DNA of 64,000 nt from Bradyrhizobium sp. OK095 (GTDB lineage: Bacteria > Pseudomonadota > Alphaproteobacteria > Rhizobiales > Xanthobacteraceae). A model generated the notes under the pieces. It saw nothing but the letters and a program-made list of their open reading frames with translations, did no database searches and was not told where the DNA came from. The DNA is taken from positions 744,001-808,000 of the forward strand of contig NZ_FOBX01000001.1 of the NCBI RefSeq assembly GCF_900109945.1. The letters run 5' to 3'. The translations under genes and the position numbers were made by a program. Positions 7,936 through 15,803 of the stretch are shown here, in pieces (the first letter of the stretch is position 1; the number at the start of each line of letters is the position of its first letter).

Positions 7936-8034
7936 AGCGCGATGAGATTGGGATGAATCGTCATCGCGCTTTAGGTTGTTATTTGCGCATGATCTTTTCG
8001 GAAAACCGCTTCGCACTTTTCCGGATCATGCTCT
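7934..8034. repeat. Palindromic intergenic repeat of Bradyrhizobium type
   Basis: Two inverted repeats lie back to back: AAAGCGCGATGA/TCATCGCGCTTT (7934-7945 with 7961-7972), and a longer imperfect palindrome from GCATGATC (7987-7994) to GATCATGC (8024-8031) with an inner CGGAAAA/TTTTCCG pair. From memory this matches a repeat scattered through Bradyrhizobium chromosomes. It lies between the last cargo gene and the portal C-terminal half. Copies elsewhere were not checked. Confidence 0.6.
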
Positions 8035-8082
8035 AGACCGCCGCTGCCAGTCGGTACTGGCAAACCTGAGAGTTCAATCCAT

Positions 8083-9744
8083 ATGCCCATTCCCTTGCTA
8101 GCCCCGGCGCCGCTCGCGCCGATGGGCTCTCTCGTCACGCATGACGTTACCATCGTCACCACGCGCAAGCTTGCGCAGGCGCGGGTGATGGGGGTGCCGC
8201 CCGAAGAATTCGGCATCGAGCGCGGTGCGCGCAGCATCCGCGATTGCAATTATTGTTTTCATGAGGTCGTCACCAAGACCGAGGCGCAGCTGATCGCGGA
8301 AGGTTTTGATGCCGGCCAAATCAGAGCGCTGCGGCCGCATACCGGCACGACCGAGATCGAGACCCTGGCGCGCGACACAGTCGAGGAGCATCTGTCCGCG
8401 ACCGCGGGCGGCGGCAGCGCCAATTCGGCGGCGCGGCTGGTGCGTATCACCGAGCACTATGTGCGGATGGATTTCGAAGGCTCGGGCCGCCCTTGCCTCT
8501 ACCAGGTGATCACCGGCGGCGACCAGGCCGAGATCCTGCGCAAGGATGGCAAGGACTGCATCACCCCGTTCGACGAGATGCCGTTTGCGGCCACCACGCC
8601 GGTGCCGGTGACGCACCGCTTCTTCGGCCGTTCGATCGCGGATCTGGTGATGCCGTTGCAACGCGAGAAGACTGCGCTGAAGCGCGGCGCGCTCGACAAT
8701 CTCTATCTGCACAACAATCCGCGCGTCGAGGTCGCCGAGCAGAACGCCGGGCCGAACACGCTGGACGATCTGCTGGTGTCGCGGCCGGGCGGCGTGGTCC
8801 GCACCAAGACGGCGGGCGGGCTGAACTGGCAGGTGGTGCCCGACATCACCACGTCGATCTACCCGATGCTGCAATATATTGACGCCGAGCTCGAGATCCG
8901 GACCGGCCTCGGCAAGCAGACGCAGGGCATCGACGCCAACGCGTTGCAGAACCAGTCGGCGACCGCGGTTGCGCAGGTGTTTTCGGCCTCGCAGATGCGG
9001 ATCAAGCTGATCGCGCGGATCATGGCCGAAGGCGTCCGCGATATCTTCGCGCTGCTGCACGGCACGATCCGCAAGCATGGCCAGCGCGAGGAGACGGTGC
9101 GCTTGCGCAACGCCTGGGTCGACGTCAATCCACGCAATTGGAAGACCCGCGACGACATGACCATCAATGTCGGCCTTGGCGCCGGCGGCAAGGCGCAGCA
9201 GTTCGCCCAGACCATGGCGATCGCCAACGTCCAGAAGGAGCTGCTTGCCGGCGGCAAGATCAACCTGGTCGGCGACCGTCAGCTCTACAACACCGCGGCC
9301 GAGCTCACGCGGATCATGGGGCACAGAAACCCCGACCAGTTCTTCAACGATCCCATGGCTGTCAATCCGCAAACCGGTCAGTTGCTGAATCCGCCGCCGG
9401 CGCCGCCACAGCCGCCTCCCGATCCGAAACTGCTGGCCCTTCAGGCGCGGGCGCAGGTCGACGCCGCGCTCACCGCGCATCAGGCGCAGCTCCAGCAACA
9501 AAAGGCGCAGAACGACGCGATCCATCTCCAGGTCAAGACGCAAGGGGAGATCGAGCTCGCCAAGATCAAGGCCGCCCTCGACGCCAAGATGGCGGTGCTG
9601 GAGACGCATCTGAAGGCGGCGATCGATGTAGGGAAGGCGCAGCGTTCATATCCGCCGGGCGCACGCAAGGCGAGGGACGGTCACCATTATCTGCCGGACG
9701 CCAACCGTCCCGGCAAATATCTGCTGGTCGTTCATCATGGATGA
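8083..9744 (+). CDS. Phage portal protein, C-terminal three quarters
   Basis: The protein begins with about 15 non-portal residues and then reads THDVTIVTTRKLAQARVMGV followed by PPEEFGIERGARS, exactly where the fragment at 543-1118 stops (TVHDV). It continues through the portal core (RVEVAEQNAGPNTLDDLL, TGLGKQTQGIDANAL) to a long C-terminal helix rich in Gln, Lys and Ala (about residues 440-520) and ends RPGKYLLVVHHG. With its own ATG it could be expressed as a separate polypeptide, but the ribosome binding site is poor. Either the portal works as two chains or the prophage head is dead. The last codons overlap the start of the toxin at 9737. Confidence 0.8.
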   Translation: MPIPLLAPAPLAPMGSLVTHDVTIVTTRKLAQARVMGVPPEEFGIERGARSIRDCNYCFHEVVTKTEAQLIAEGFDAGQIRALRPHTGTTEIETLARDTVEEHLSATAGGGSANSAARLVRITEHYVRMDFEGSGRPCLYQVITGGDQAEILRKDGKDCITPFDEMPFAATTPVPVTHRFFGRSIADLVMPLQREKTALKRGALDNLYLHNNPRVEVAEQNAGPNTLDDLLVSRPGGVVRTKTAGGLNWQVVPDITTSIYPMLQYIDAELEIRTGLGKQTQGIDANALQNQSATAVAQVFSASQMRIKLIARIMAEGVRDIFALLHGTIRKHGQREETVRLRNAWVDVNPRNWKTRDDMTINVGLGAGGKAQQFAQTMAIANVQKELLAGGKINLVGDRQLYNTAAELTRIMGHRNPDQFFNDPMAVNPQTGQLLNPPPAPPQPPPDPKLLALQARAQVDAALTAHQAQLQQQKAQNDAIHLQVKTQGEIELAKIKAALDAKMAVLETHLKAAIDVGKAQRSYPPGARKARDGHHYLPDANRPGKYLLVVHHG

Positions 9745-10732
9745 CTATTCCCTGGTGCCGGTCGAGCATCAGCCGGACTTCGAGAATGCCTCGCTCGTTC
9801 CAGTCGACCACGATCCGTTCAGTGATAGCGGCACGGTTCAGCAGGCGCCGTTTCAACAGCCGCAGGCCCAGACTCAACAGACCCAGCCACAACAGTCCGC
9901 AACGGGAGTTGGCCGACTCTATGTTGGCCCAGCGGCGAAGATCGCGCAGGCGTCAGAGGAGGGCGAGTCCTGGGATCCAGACAGCGAAACTAACGCCACC
10001 TCCATACCAGATCAATCGGTCGCCTCGACACCTGCGAAAGACAAGCCCGCTCCTGATTTGTCGCACTTTATACCGCTCGGCGAGCTGAAGCCGGCGACCT
10101 TCACGCCTACGCAGCAGATTGGGAATCACGCTCTCGACGCGCTGTTAGATCTCGGCGTGCCGCTGCACAATGCCCAAGAGCTGACGAAGCGTATCGGCAA
10201 CTTGTTGAGCTTGACCCCGCTTGGCGTTGCCGGGTCGTTCCTCAATCTCATCGATGCGAAACGCCGCGATGATCTTCCCGGAGGCGTTGAGGCTGCGATC
10301 GGACTGATACCTGGCGCAAAGGGCGTCGGGCGCGTCGCCGCCGGAGAAGTACGCGCGCTAACAAGCAAGGTTCGGCTCAATCCGGCGTCCTGGGCGGCCA
10401 AAAAAGGATACGCCGGTGTCGGAACGACCGCGAACGGCGGGCCGACTTTTGCAGGAACCGAGCATCTCTATCCTGCCGCAGAAGGGCAGCGAAACATCGT
10501 TAAAATAAAACTTACCGGCAGCCGAAGAGGTGACTTTCGCCTTGCGAACCAGGAAGGTAAGTTCGCTGAAACACCGGTTGGGTATAGCTGGCACCATGTC
10601 GACGACTTCGAACCGATCAGTGGAGAGGCCTCCCTCGAGCTAGTTAAACAGGAAGCGCATGAATCGGCTTACCCTCATACTGGTTCAGTTGCGCAGTACG
10701 CGAAACACCACGGTGTCCGGTATCGGCCCTGA
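9737..10732 (+). CDS. Polymorphic toxin: virion-type N-terminus with WHH nuclease domain
   Basis: This 331-residue protein starts eight bases before the portal stop. Residues 1-29 hold two similar units, YSLVPVEHQP and ASLVPVDHDP, followed by a Gln-rich linker. The middle has a weakly hydrophobic region (TPLGVAGSFLNLIDAKRRDD, then GLIPGAKGVGRVAAG), typical of pre-toxin regions. The C-terminal about 110 residues fit the HNH/EndoVII-fold WHH toxin family: GYSWHHVDDF (W285, H286, H287), LELVKQEAHES (His308) and PHTGS (His314). Such domains cut nucleic acid in target cells. The next gene is a SUKH immunity protein. A second version of the whole unit follows at 11637. Confidence 0.8.
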   Translation: MDDYSLVPVEHQPDFENASLVPVDHDPFSDSGTVQQAPFQQPQAQTQQTQPQQSATGVGRLYVGPAAKIAQASEEGESWDPDSETNATSIPDQSVASTPAKDKPAPDLSHFIPLGELKPATFTPTQQIGNHALDALLDLGVPLHNAQELTKRIGNLLSLTPLGVAGSFLNLIDAKRRDDLPGGVEAAIGLIPGAKGVGRVAAGEVRALTSKVRLNPASWAAKKGYAGVGTTANGGPTFAGTEHLYPAAEGQRNIVKIKLTGSRRGDFRLANQEGKFAETPVGYSWHHVDDFEPISGEASLELVKQEAHESAYPHTGSVAQYAKHHGVRYRP

Positions 10733-10746
10733 CAAGGAGAAAGGCA

Positions 10747-11202
10747 TTGGTTGTTTTTGAACGGACCGCTCCCCCGCTTTCCGAGTTGGACATTAAGCGC
10801 GTCGAGCACTTGTTGGGCATACGTTTGCCGCAAGATCTCAAGGAGCACTATCTCCGGCATAACGGCGGAACACCTCGTCCTCAATTCTTCGTCAAAGAAG
10901 GAGAGGCATATGACGTCGATAGATTTTTACACATGAAGACACGCGGTATCGAAACAAGTTTCGAGGAAGTCTATGTCAGAATGGTGGATCAGACGCCCGA
11001 GTTTCCGCGAGGATACATACCGTTCGCGAAGGATTCAGCAGGTGATTTTTTTATGTATAGCGTGATCTCCAAATCCTTCGGCAATATAATGTTCAATTCA
11101 CGCGCAGATTACGGAGACGCCGACCGATTTACTTTCTTCCTCGCGCCCACGTTGAGAGAGTTTATCGATTCTCTAACCGAACTACCCGACGGGATGGAAT
11201 GA
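10747..11202 (+). CDS. SUKH (SMI1/KNR4) immunity protein 1
   Basis: A 151-residue cytosolic protein of the SMI1/KNR4 (SUKH) superfamily, the commonest immunity family for nuclease-type polymorphic toxins. Recognisable parts are ELDIKRVEHLLGIRLPQDLK and HYLRHNGGTPRPQFF at the N-terminus, GYIPFAKDSAGDFFMYSV in the middle and LREFIDSLTELPDG at the end. The start is TTG at 10747, preceded by AAGGAG; the paralogue at 12788 has ATG at the equivalent place. It lies 14 bases after the toxin stop and should bind and block the WHH domain before it. Confidence 0.88.
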   Translation: MVVFERTAPPLSELDIKRVEHLLGIRLPQDLKEHYLRHNGGTPRPQFFVKEGEAYDVDRFLHMKTRGIETSFEEVYVRMVDQTPEFPRGYIPFAKDSAGDFFMYSVISKSFGNIMFNSRADYGDADRFTFFLAPTLREFIDSLTELPDGME

Positions 11203-11410
11203 CAAGAGAGCCGAGCTGATCCATGGAGCTGCTGGATGCCGGCCGACTGCGCCGGTTTGGATAGCTTGATCGATACCAAAATCGTGATTGCGTGGCTGGA
11301 TGCATCTAAATGAAGGCGTGCGGACCGGCTGCTTGCTCATACAACTTGCCGCCCCGCCTGACAGGCCGCGGCTCTCCGCCGCGGCCCAATTCAGGCAACA
11401 GTAAGCACAT

Positions 11411-11724
11411 AACGACGCGATCCATCTCCAGGTCAAGACGCAAGGAGAGATCGAGCTCGCCAAGATCAAGGCCGCCCTCGACGCCAAGATGGCGGTGCTG
11501 GAGACGCATCTGAAGGCGGCGATCGAAGCTGGAAAAGTGCAGCGTTCGTATCCGCCGGGCGCGCGCAAGGCCCGAGACGGCCACCACTACATGCCGGACT
11601 CCAACCGTCCCGGCAAATATCTGCTGGTCGTCCACCATGGCTGATTATTCCCTGGTGCCGGTCGAGCATCAGCCGGACTTCGAGAATGCCTCACTTGTTC
11701 CGGTCGACCACGATCCGTTCAGTG
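11411..11724 (+). repeat. Second copy of the portal 3' end and toxin 5' tag
   Basis: Bases 11411-11724 align without gaps to 9511-9824, exactly 1900 bases away. The segment covers the last portal codons (DAIHLQVKTQGEIELAKIKA and onward to the VVHHG end) plus the first 29 codons of the toxin. Differences are few. This portal piece has no start and is an untranslated leader for the second toxin cassette, evidence that the unit is portal end, toxin, immunity. Weaker portal-like sequence extends left to about 11325. Confidence 0.88.
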
Positions 11725-12773
11725 CCGATGGCGTAACGCAGCAGGCGCAAAGCCCGAAAGCGCAGGCGCAACAGGCGCAGACTCAGCCGGCGCAGTCTCA
11801 GCAAGCGCAGACTAAACAGCCTGCGATGGGAGCAAGCCGATCCAGCGCACCAATACCTGGCGTGGCAACAACAGACTCCACCGCATCTGCTCTTACGGCA
11901 GGGGCCGGTGACTTCTTCAGGTCCATCCCTCGCGGGGTCGTTTCTGGCTTCAATAGCGCGGCCAGCGCATTGGGACGCGCCACGCAGGCCGAGATGGGGC
12001 AAGACGTCGACGCGCCGACTCCACAACAGGGAATGCAGATTCTTGAGAAGGAAGTCACCGGACCGATGCACAGGCCGGAAGGCCGAGCGGGCTAATTCGG
12101 TGCATCAGTCGGGGAATTTCTCGGCAATCCCGCTTCCTATATGGCGCCTGGAAGCGTGCCTCTCAAAGTCGGAGCGGCTGTGCTGGGAGGCCTGGGAAGC
12201 GAAGCCGGAGGCCAACTTGGCGAGGGGACTCCTTGGGAAAGGCCTCTCCGATTCGCCGGCGGTGCACTCGGCGTGCTCGGTCCGTTCAGTGCAGCCAGGT
12301 TAGGGACGGGGGCAGGTGCGGCAGAGACTCTAACGCCCGCGGTTATGGACGGCGTTGGACGCGTCGCTGCAAAAGATGCAGACGTAGGGCTTCGGACGCC
12401 AAAAGATACCGCGCTCCGCACGCCGGCGTCCCGGGCGGCCGAAAAAGGATATGTCGGTATCGGAACGACCGCGAACGGCGGGCCGACTTTTGCAGGAACC
12501 GAGCACCTCTATCCTGCCGCACAGGGGCAGCGAAGCATTGTGAATATGCCACTTACCGGAAGCTATAGAAAAGACTTCGCTCTTGCGAACGAGGAAGGGA
12601 AATTCGCTCAAACACCGGATGGATACATGTGGCACCACGTCGACGACTTCAATCCGCAGACTGGAAGGGGCACTTTCGAGCTGGTAGATGAAAAGGCGCA
12701 CAATGCTACGCGACCTCATGCGGGCTCGGTTGCGCAGTACGTAAGGCAGCACGGAGTACCGTACAAGCGTTGA
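11637..12773 (+). pseudogene. Second WHH nuclease toxin, interrupted by in-frame TAA
   Basis: The layout matches toxin 1: the ADYSLVPVEHQP and ASLVPVDHDP double tag, a Gln/Ala-rich linker (QAQQAQTQPAQSQQAQ), a glycine-rich pre-toxin region and a WHH domain with GYMWHHVDDF, KAHNATRPHAGS and YVRQHGV. The TAA at 12093-12095 lies in the same frame as both halves, so the original gene of about 378 codons is cut. An ATG at 12141 could restart translation and give a nuclease domain without the tag. The middle region differs from toxin 1 while both ends match it, as expected when toxins recombine. Immunity gene 2 follows intact. Confidence 0.78.
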
Positions 12774-12787
12774 TAAGGAAACAGGCA

Positions 12788-13243
12788 ATGGTAGTTTTCG
12801 AACGGACCAAGTCGCCACTTTCCGAGCTGGATATCAAGCGTGTGGAAAACCGCCTTGGTATTCGCTTGCCGCACGATCTCAGGGAACACTATCTTCGGCA
12901 CAATGGCGGAATACCCCATCCTCAGTTCTTCCCCAAGGATGGAGACGCATATGAAGTCCGAAAATTCTTGCCTATGAACATAGAAGGCCGCATCGGAATG
13001 ACCTTCGAAGACGCCTATGTCTCGATGGTGGATCAGACGCCCGAGGATCCCGAGGGATATATACCGTTCGCGAACGATCCTTCAGGCGATATGTTTCTTT
13101 ACAGTGTGAGGCCAGAGTCTTTCGGCAACATCATGTTTATTTCACATGAAGACTATAAGGACCCTGATCGATACATTGTGTTTCTCGCTCCAACACTAGA
13201 GCAGTTTATCAATTCTCTCACTGAGCTACCTGAAGGGCTGTAG
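12788..13243 (+). CDS. SUKH (SMI1/KNR4) immunity protein 2
   Basis: A 151-residue paralogue of the protein at 10747-11202, sharing MVVFERT, SELDIKRVENRLGIRLPHDL, HYLRHNGG, GYIPFANDPSGDMFLYSV and INSLTELPEG. The ATG at 12788 is preferred over an upstream in-frame start because it aligns with the paralogue. Substitutions are scattered through the predicted toxin-facing surface, as expected for immunity proteins tuned to different toxins. It remains open although its toxin is broken, so it may now be an orphan immunity gene that protects against a related phage or strain. Confidence 0.88.
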   Translation: MVVFERTKSPLSELDIKRVENRLGIRLPHDLREHYLRHNGGIPHPQFFPKDGDAYEVRKFLPMNIEGRIGMTFEDAYVSMVDQTPEDPEGYIPFANDPSGDMFLYSVRPESFGNIMFISHEDYKDPDRYIVFLAPTLEQFINSLTELPEGL

Positions 13244-13360
13244 TGGCAGTGAAGATACGCGGATTTACGGATCCACTGGCAAGATCGAAAATTGTTGCTG
13301 GATGCATCTAGGTTGAAAGGCACAGGGAGTCGACGCTTGCTGAAGCAACCTTGTGCACAT

Positions 13361-13445
13361 CGCAGCCGCCGCCTGATCTGAAGCTATTGGCCGTGTAGGC
13401 GCGGGCGCAGGTCGAGGCCGCGACCGCCGCGCATCCGGCAGAGGA
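13361..13445 (+). repeat. Third, decayed portal fragment
   Basis: This stretch resembles portal bases about 9407-9490 (the codons for PQPPPDPKLLALQARAQVDA) but has an in-frame TAG where the portal has CAG, and several other changes. Just upstream, TGGATGCATCTA near 13295-13310 recurs at about 11290-11305 after immunity gene 1. Both cassettes therefore end in the same short sequence and run into portal sequence. Confidence 0.7.
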
Positions 13446-13545
13446 GCCGCACCGAATGGATGTCACCGAGCCCGCGCTCGATCTCGCCGCATCCGCAGCC
13501 CATCATAAATGAAGACACCACAGCCTGATAACGGAGAGGGTACGC

Positions 13546-13845
13546 ATGTCTGACGAGAGCATTCTGGAGCGGGCTGCGGCGAGGGCGGTCCGCGCCGAGG
13601 CATTGCTCGATGACGAGCTCCTGAGCGAGGCGTTCGACACCCTCGAGAAGAGCTACATCGCAGCCTGGCGCGCCACCACGGTTGACGATGCACTAGGCCG
13701 CGAAAAACTATTCCTCGCCGTCAATATCGTCGGCAAGGTGCGCGATCATCTCGCAGGCGTCGTTGCCAACGGCAAGCTGGCGCGGGCGGAGCTGAAGGTG
13801 CTTGCGGAGACGGCCGAGCGACGGAAGCGGTTCGGGATTATTTAG
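13546..13845 (+). CDS. Small helical phage protein upstream of the capsid gene
   Basis: A 99-residue, almost entirely helical, acidic protein (ESILERAAARAVRAEALLDD, then LLSEAFDTLEKSYIAAWR). Small conserved helical proteins often sit between portal and capsid in podoviruses. Scaffold or terminase-linked roles are possible, but I recognise no family. The start has GGAGAGGG upstream. It appears intact and has ordinary phage-like codon use, unlike the AT-richer cargo before it. Confidence 0.65.
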   Translation: MSDESILERAAARAVRAEALLDDELLSEAFDTLEKSYIAAWRATTVDDALGREKLFLAVNIVGKVRDHLAGVVANGKLARAELKVLAETAERRKRFGII

Positions 13846-14084
13846 ATCCGCGCTTTTCCAACCATAGAGATTGGGCCAACGATCGTAACTACGCTGACCC
13901 TGCGCGATACGCACAGGCGCCCGGCAGAGACGTCTCGCGAATCCGCGAACCGGAAGCCGACATTTCCGCGCCATCGCATGTACGAGACCTGAAACCCAAA
14001 GTCAGCCAGGCCGCAGTTTCCAGAAAAGAGCGCAGCTCCATCGCTGCGCTATCGGAACAGCACGGCCATCACAAGGAAACATCG
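13836..14084 (+). other. Open frame without a start leading into the capsid gene
   Basis: In the capsid frame there is no stop from about 13836 to the capsid ATG. The peptide is polar (DPRFSNHRDWANDRNYADPA and onward, ending ALSEQHGHHKETS) and shifts by one frame from the end of the preceding gene. It may be the remains of a scaffold-like protein or the frameshifted tail of the 13546 gene. There is no start codon with a ribosome binding site before 14085. Confidence 0.35.
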
Positions 14085-15047
14085 ATGTCTCTACCGACTT
14101 CCACCTTTGTCACCTATTCCGCGGTAGGCAACCGCGAAGACCTCAGCGATATGATCTATCGCATCGATCCCGTCGACACGCCGTTCATGAGCGGCGTCGA
14201 CAAGGAGAAGGCGAGTGCCGTCAACCATGAATGGCAGACGCAGGCTCTCGCTGCTGCCGACAACAGCAACGCCCAGCTCGAAGGCGACGATCCCAATACC
14301 AACGCGACCACGCCGACCGTGCGTCTCGGCAATCTCTGCCAGATCTCCTACAAGGTCGCGCGGGTCTCCGGTACGCAGCAGGCGGTGGATCACGCCGGCC
14401 GCGACAATGAGCTGGCGTACCAGGAGATGCTGAAAGGTCTCGAACTCAAGCGCGACCTTGAAACCATCCTGTGCGGGACCAGCCAGGCCAAGTTGGCCGG
14501 CAACAGCACGACGCCGCGCAAGACCGCTTCCGTCCTTTCCTGGGTGTTCTCGAACACCTCGAAGGGAACGGCTGGCGGTGCGGCCGACCCGGCGGCGGCC
14601 GACGGCACCGGCACGCGAACGGACGGCACCCAGCTTGCCTTCACTGAGGTGCGCCTGAAGACCGTGCTGTCCGCGATCTGGGGCAATGGCGGCAAGCCCG
14701 GCACCATCATGACCGGCGCCTTCAACAAGCAGGTGTTCTCGACCTTCACCGGCCGGTCCACCGCGATCGAAGAATCGAAGTCGAAGAAGATCGTCGCATC
14801 CGTCGACGCGTATGAATCCGATTTCGGCAAGCTGAAGGTGGTCGCCAACCGCTTCCAGCGCCCGCGCGACGTGCTGGTGCTCGAGCTCGAAAAATGGGCG
14901 GTGGCCTATCTCAATGGCCGCAACATGATCTCGATCCCGCTCGCCAAGACCGGCGATTCCGATCGCCGGCAGATCCTGGCCGAATACGCGCTGGTCGCCC
15001 GCAACGAGAAGGCCTCCGGCGGCGTGTTTGATAACACCACCTCCTGA
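14085..15047 (+). CDS. Major capsid protein, SU10/DUF5309 type
   Basis: A 320-residue protein that forms the icosahedral head shell. The N-terminus TSTFVTYSAVGNREDLSDMI and PVDTPFMSGVDKE, the NHEWQTQALAAAD segment and the C-terminal half (ALVARNEKASGGVFDNTT) are typical of the HK97-fold capsid proteins grouped as SU10 major head protein or DUF5309. Length is normal for the family. AAGGAAA precedes the ATG. A terminator-like hairpin follows, which would keep capsid expression high relative to downstream genes. Confidence 0.92.
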   Translation: MSLPTSTFVTYSAVGNREDLSDMIYRIDPVDTPFMSGVDKEKASAVNHEWQTQALAAADNSNAQLEGDDPNTNATTPTVRLGNLCQISYKVARVSGTQQAVDHAGRDNELAYQEMLKGLELKRDLETILCGTSQAKLAGNSTTPRKTASVLSWVFSNTSKGTAGGAADPAAADGTGTRTDGTQLAFTEVRLKTVLSAIWGNGGKPGTIMTGAFNKQVFSTFTGRSTAIEESKSKKIVASVDAYESDFGKLKVVANRFQRPRDVLVLELEKWAVAYLNGRNMISIPLAKTGDSDRRQILAEYALVARNEKASGGVFDNTTS

Positions 15048-15085
15048 GCGATCAGGATCATCCGTTTTACCCTTGTCCACACCTT

Positions 15086-15112
15086 GGGGCAGCCTTCGGG
15101 CTGCCCCTTCTT
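15086..15112 (+). terminator. Terminator hairpin after the capsid gene
   Basis: GGGGCAGCC and GGCTGCCCC form a perfect nine-base stem around a TTCG loop, followed by TTCTT. It lies between the capsid and the next head gene and probably acts as a partial terminator. Confidence 0.75.
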
Positions 15113-15127
15113 ATTGGAGAGCCCAAG

Positions 15128-15490
15128 ATGCCGCTTCCCGGCAATCGTACCCTCAATACCGCCGATCTCACGGCTTATACGCCATCCTGCGGCGCGAGCC
15201 CCGTCGCTGCCTATGTCCGCGTTCCCTTTCGTTGCCGCCTGCTAAAGGTCGCCGGCATTCTCGGCGGCGCGATCACGACAGCTGACGGCACCATCACCGT
15301 TTCGGCCAATGCGACGACACTCGCGACCTTCACTGCGACGCAGGCGGGATCCGCCGCGGGCCAGTTGTTCTCGGCCGTGCCGCCGTCTCCGACCTATCTC
15401 AACGAGGACGACGTGATCGTGCTGACGCCCGCCGGCGCCTCCGGCGCGACGATCCCCATGCATTTTTCGATCTCCGTGAGGGCCGCCTGA
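15128..15490 (+). CDS. Putative head decoration protein
   Basis: A 120-residue, beta-rich protein (ITTADGTITVSANATTLATF, then YLNEDDVIVLTPAGASG). Small beta proteins right after the capsid gene in this kind of phage are usually capsid decoration or head-fibre subunits. No specific family is recognised. A good ribosome binding site (TTGGAGAG) precedes the ATG, and the next gene starts two bases after its stop. Confidence 0.6.
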   Translation: MPLPGNRTLNTADLTAYTPSCGASPVAAYVRVPFRCRLLKVAGILGGAITTADGTITVSANATTLATFTATQAGSAAGQLFSAVPPSPTYLNEDDVIVLTPAGASGATIPMHFSISVRAA

Positions 15491-15491
15491 C

Positions 15492-15803
15492 ATGCCATTC
15501 CTCTCCAAGCAAAACTCCTCGCGCGTCGGCCCGACCCAAACGATTGCCTATGACAGCAGCGTCGGTGCGACCAACGCCTTCGGCTCGGAAACCTATCAGC
15601 TCCGTCTGGTCGCCAATTCCGGCTGCTCTTATCGGATCGGCGATGGCGCACAGACCGCGACCCTCTCCGATCCCTATTTGCCAGCCAATGTCGTCGAGTA
15701 CATCACGGTCAGTCCCGGCCAACGCATCGCTGCGCTGAAGGCCGCGACCAACGGTCTTGTCACCGCGACCGCCGGCACCCTGTGGGTGACGGAGATGTCG
15801 TGA
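15492..15803 (+). CDS. Small structural protein of the head module
   Basis: A 103-residue beta-rich protein (NAFGSETYQLRLVANSGCSY, ending TAGTLWVTEMS). It is tightly coupled on both sides, since its stop overlaps the next start (ATGTGATGG). Probably a minor head or decoration protein; the assignment rests mainly on position. Confidence 0.55.
   Translation: MPFLSKQNSSRVGPTQTIAYDSSVGATNAFGSETYQLRLVANSGCSYRIGDGAQTATLSDPYLPANVVEYITVSPGQRIAALKAATNGLVTATAGTLWVTEMS

Noticed and set aside
8098..9609. Long minus-strand open frame (503 codons) opposite the portal gene
   Set aside because: It is Arg/His/Leu-rich, has no domain, and mirrors the codon pattern of the strongly supported portal on the plus strand.
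11411..11724. Insertion sequence or transposon end
   Set aside because: The repeat is direct, ends inside portal and toxin codons, and has no terminal inverted repeats or transposase; homologous recombination explains it better.
14091..15080. Long minus-strand frame opposite the capsid gene
   Set aside because: It is a shadow of the capsid gene; the composition is atypical and no start context is seen.
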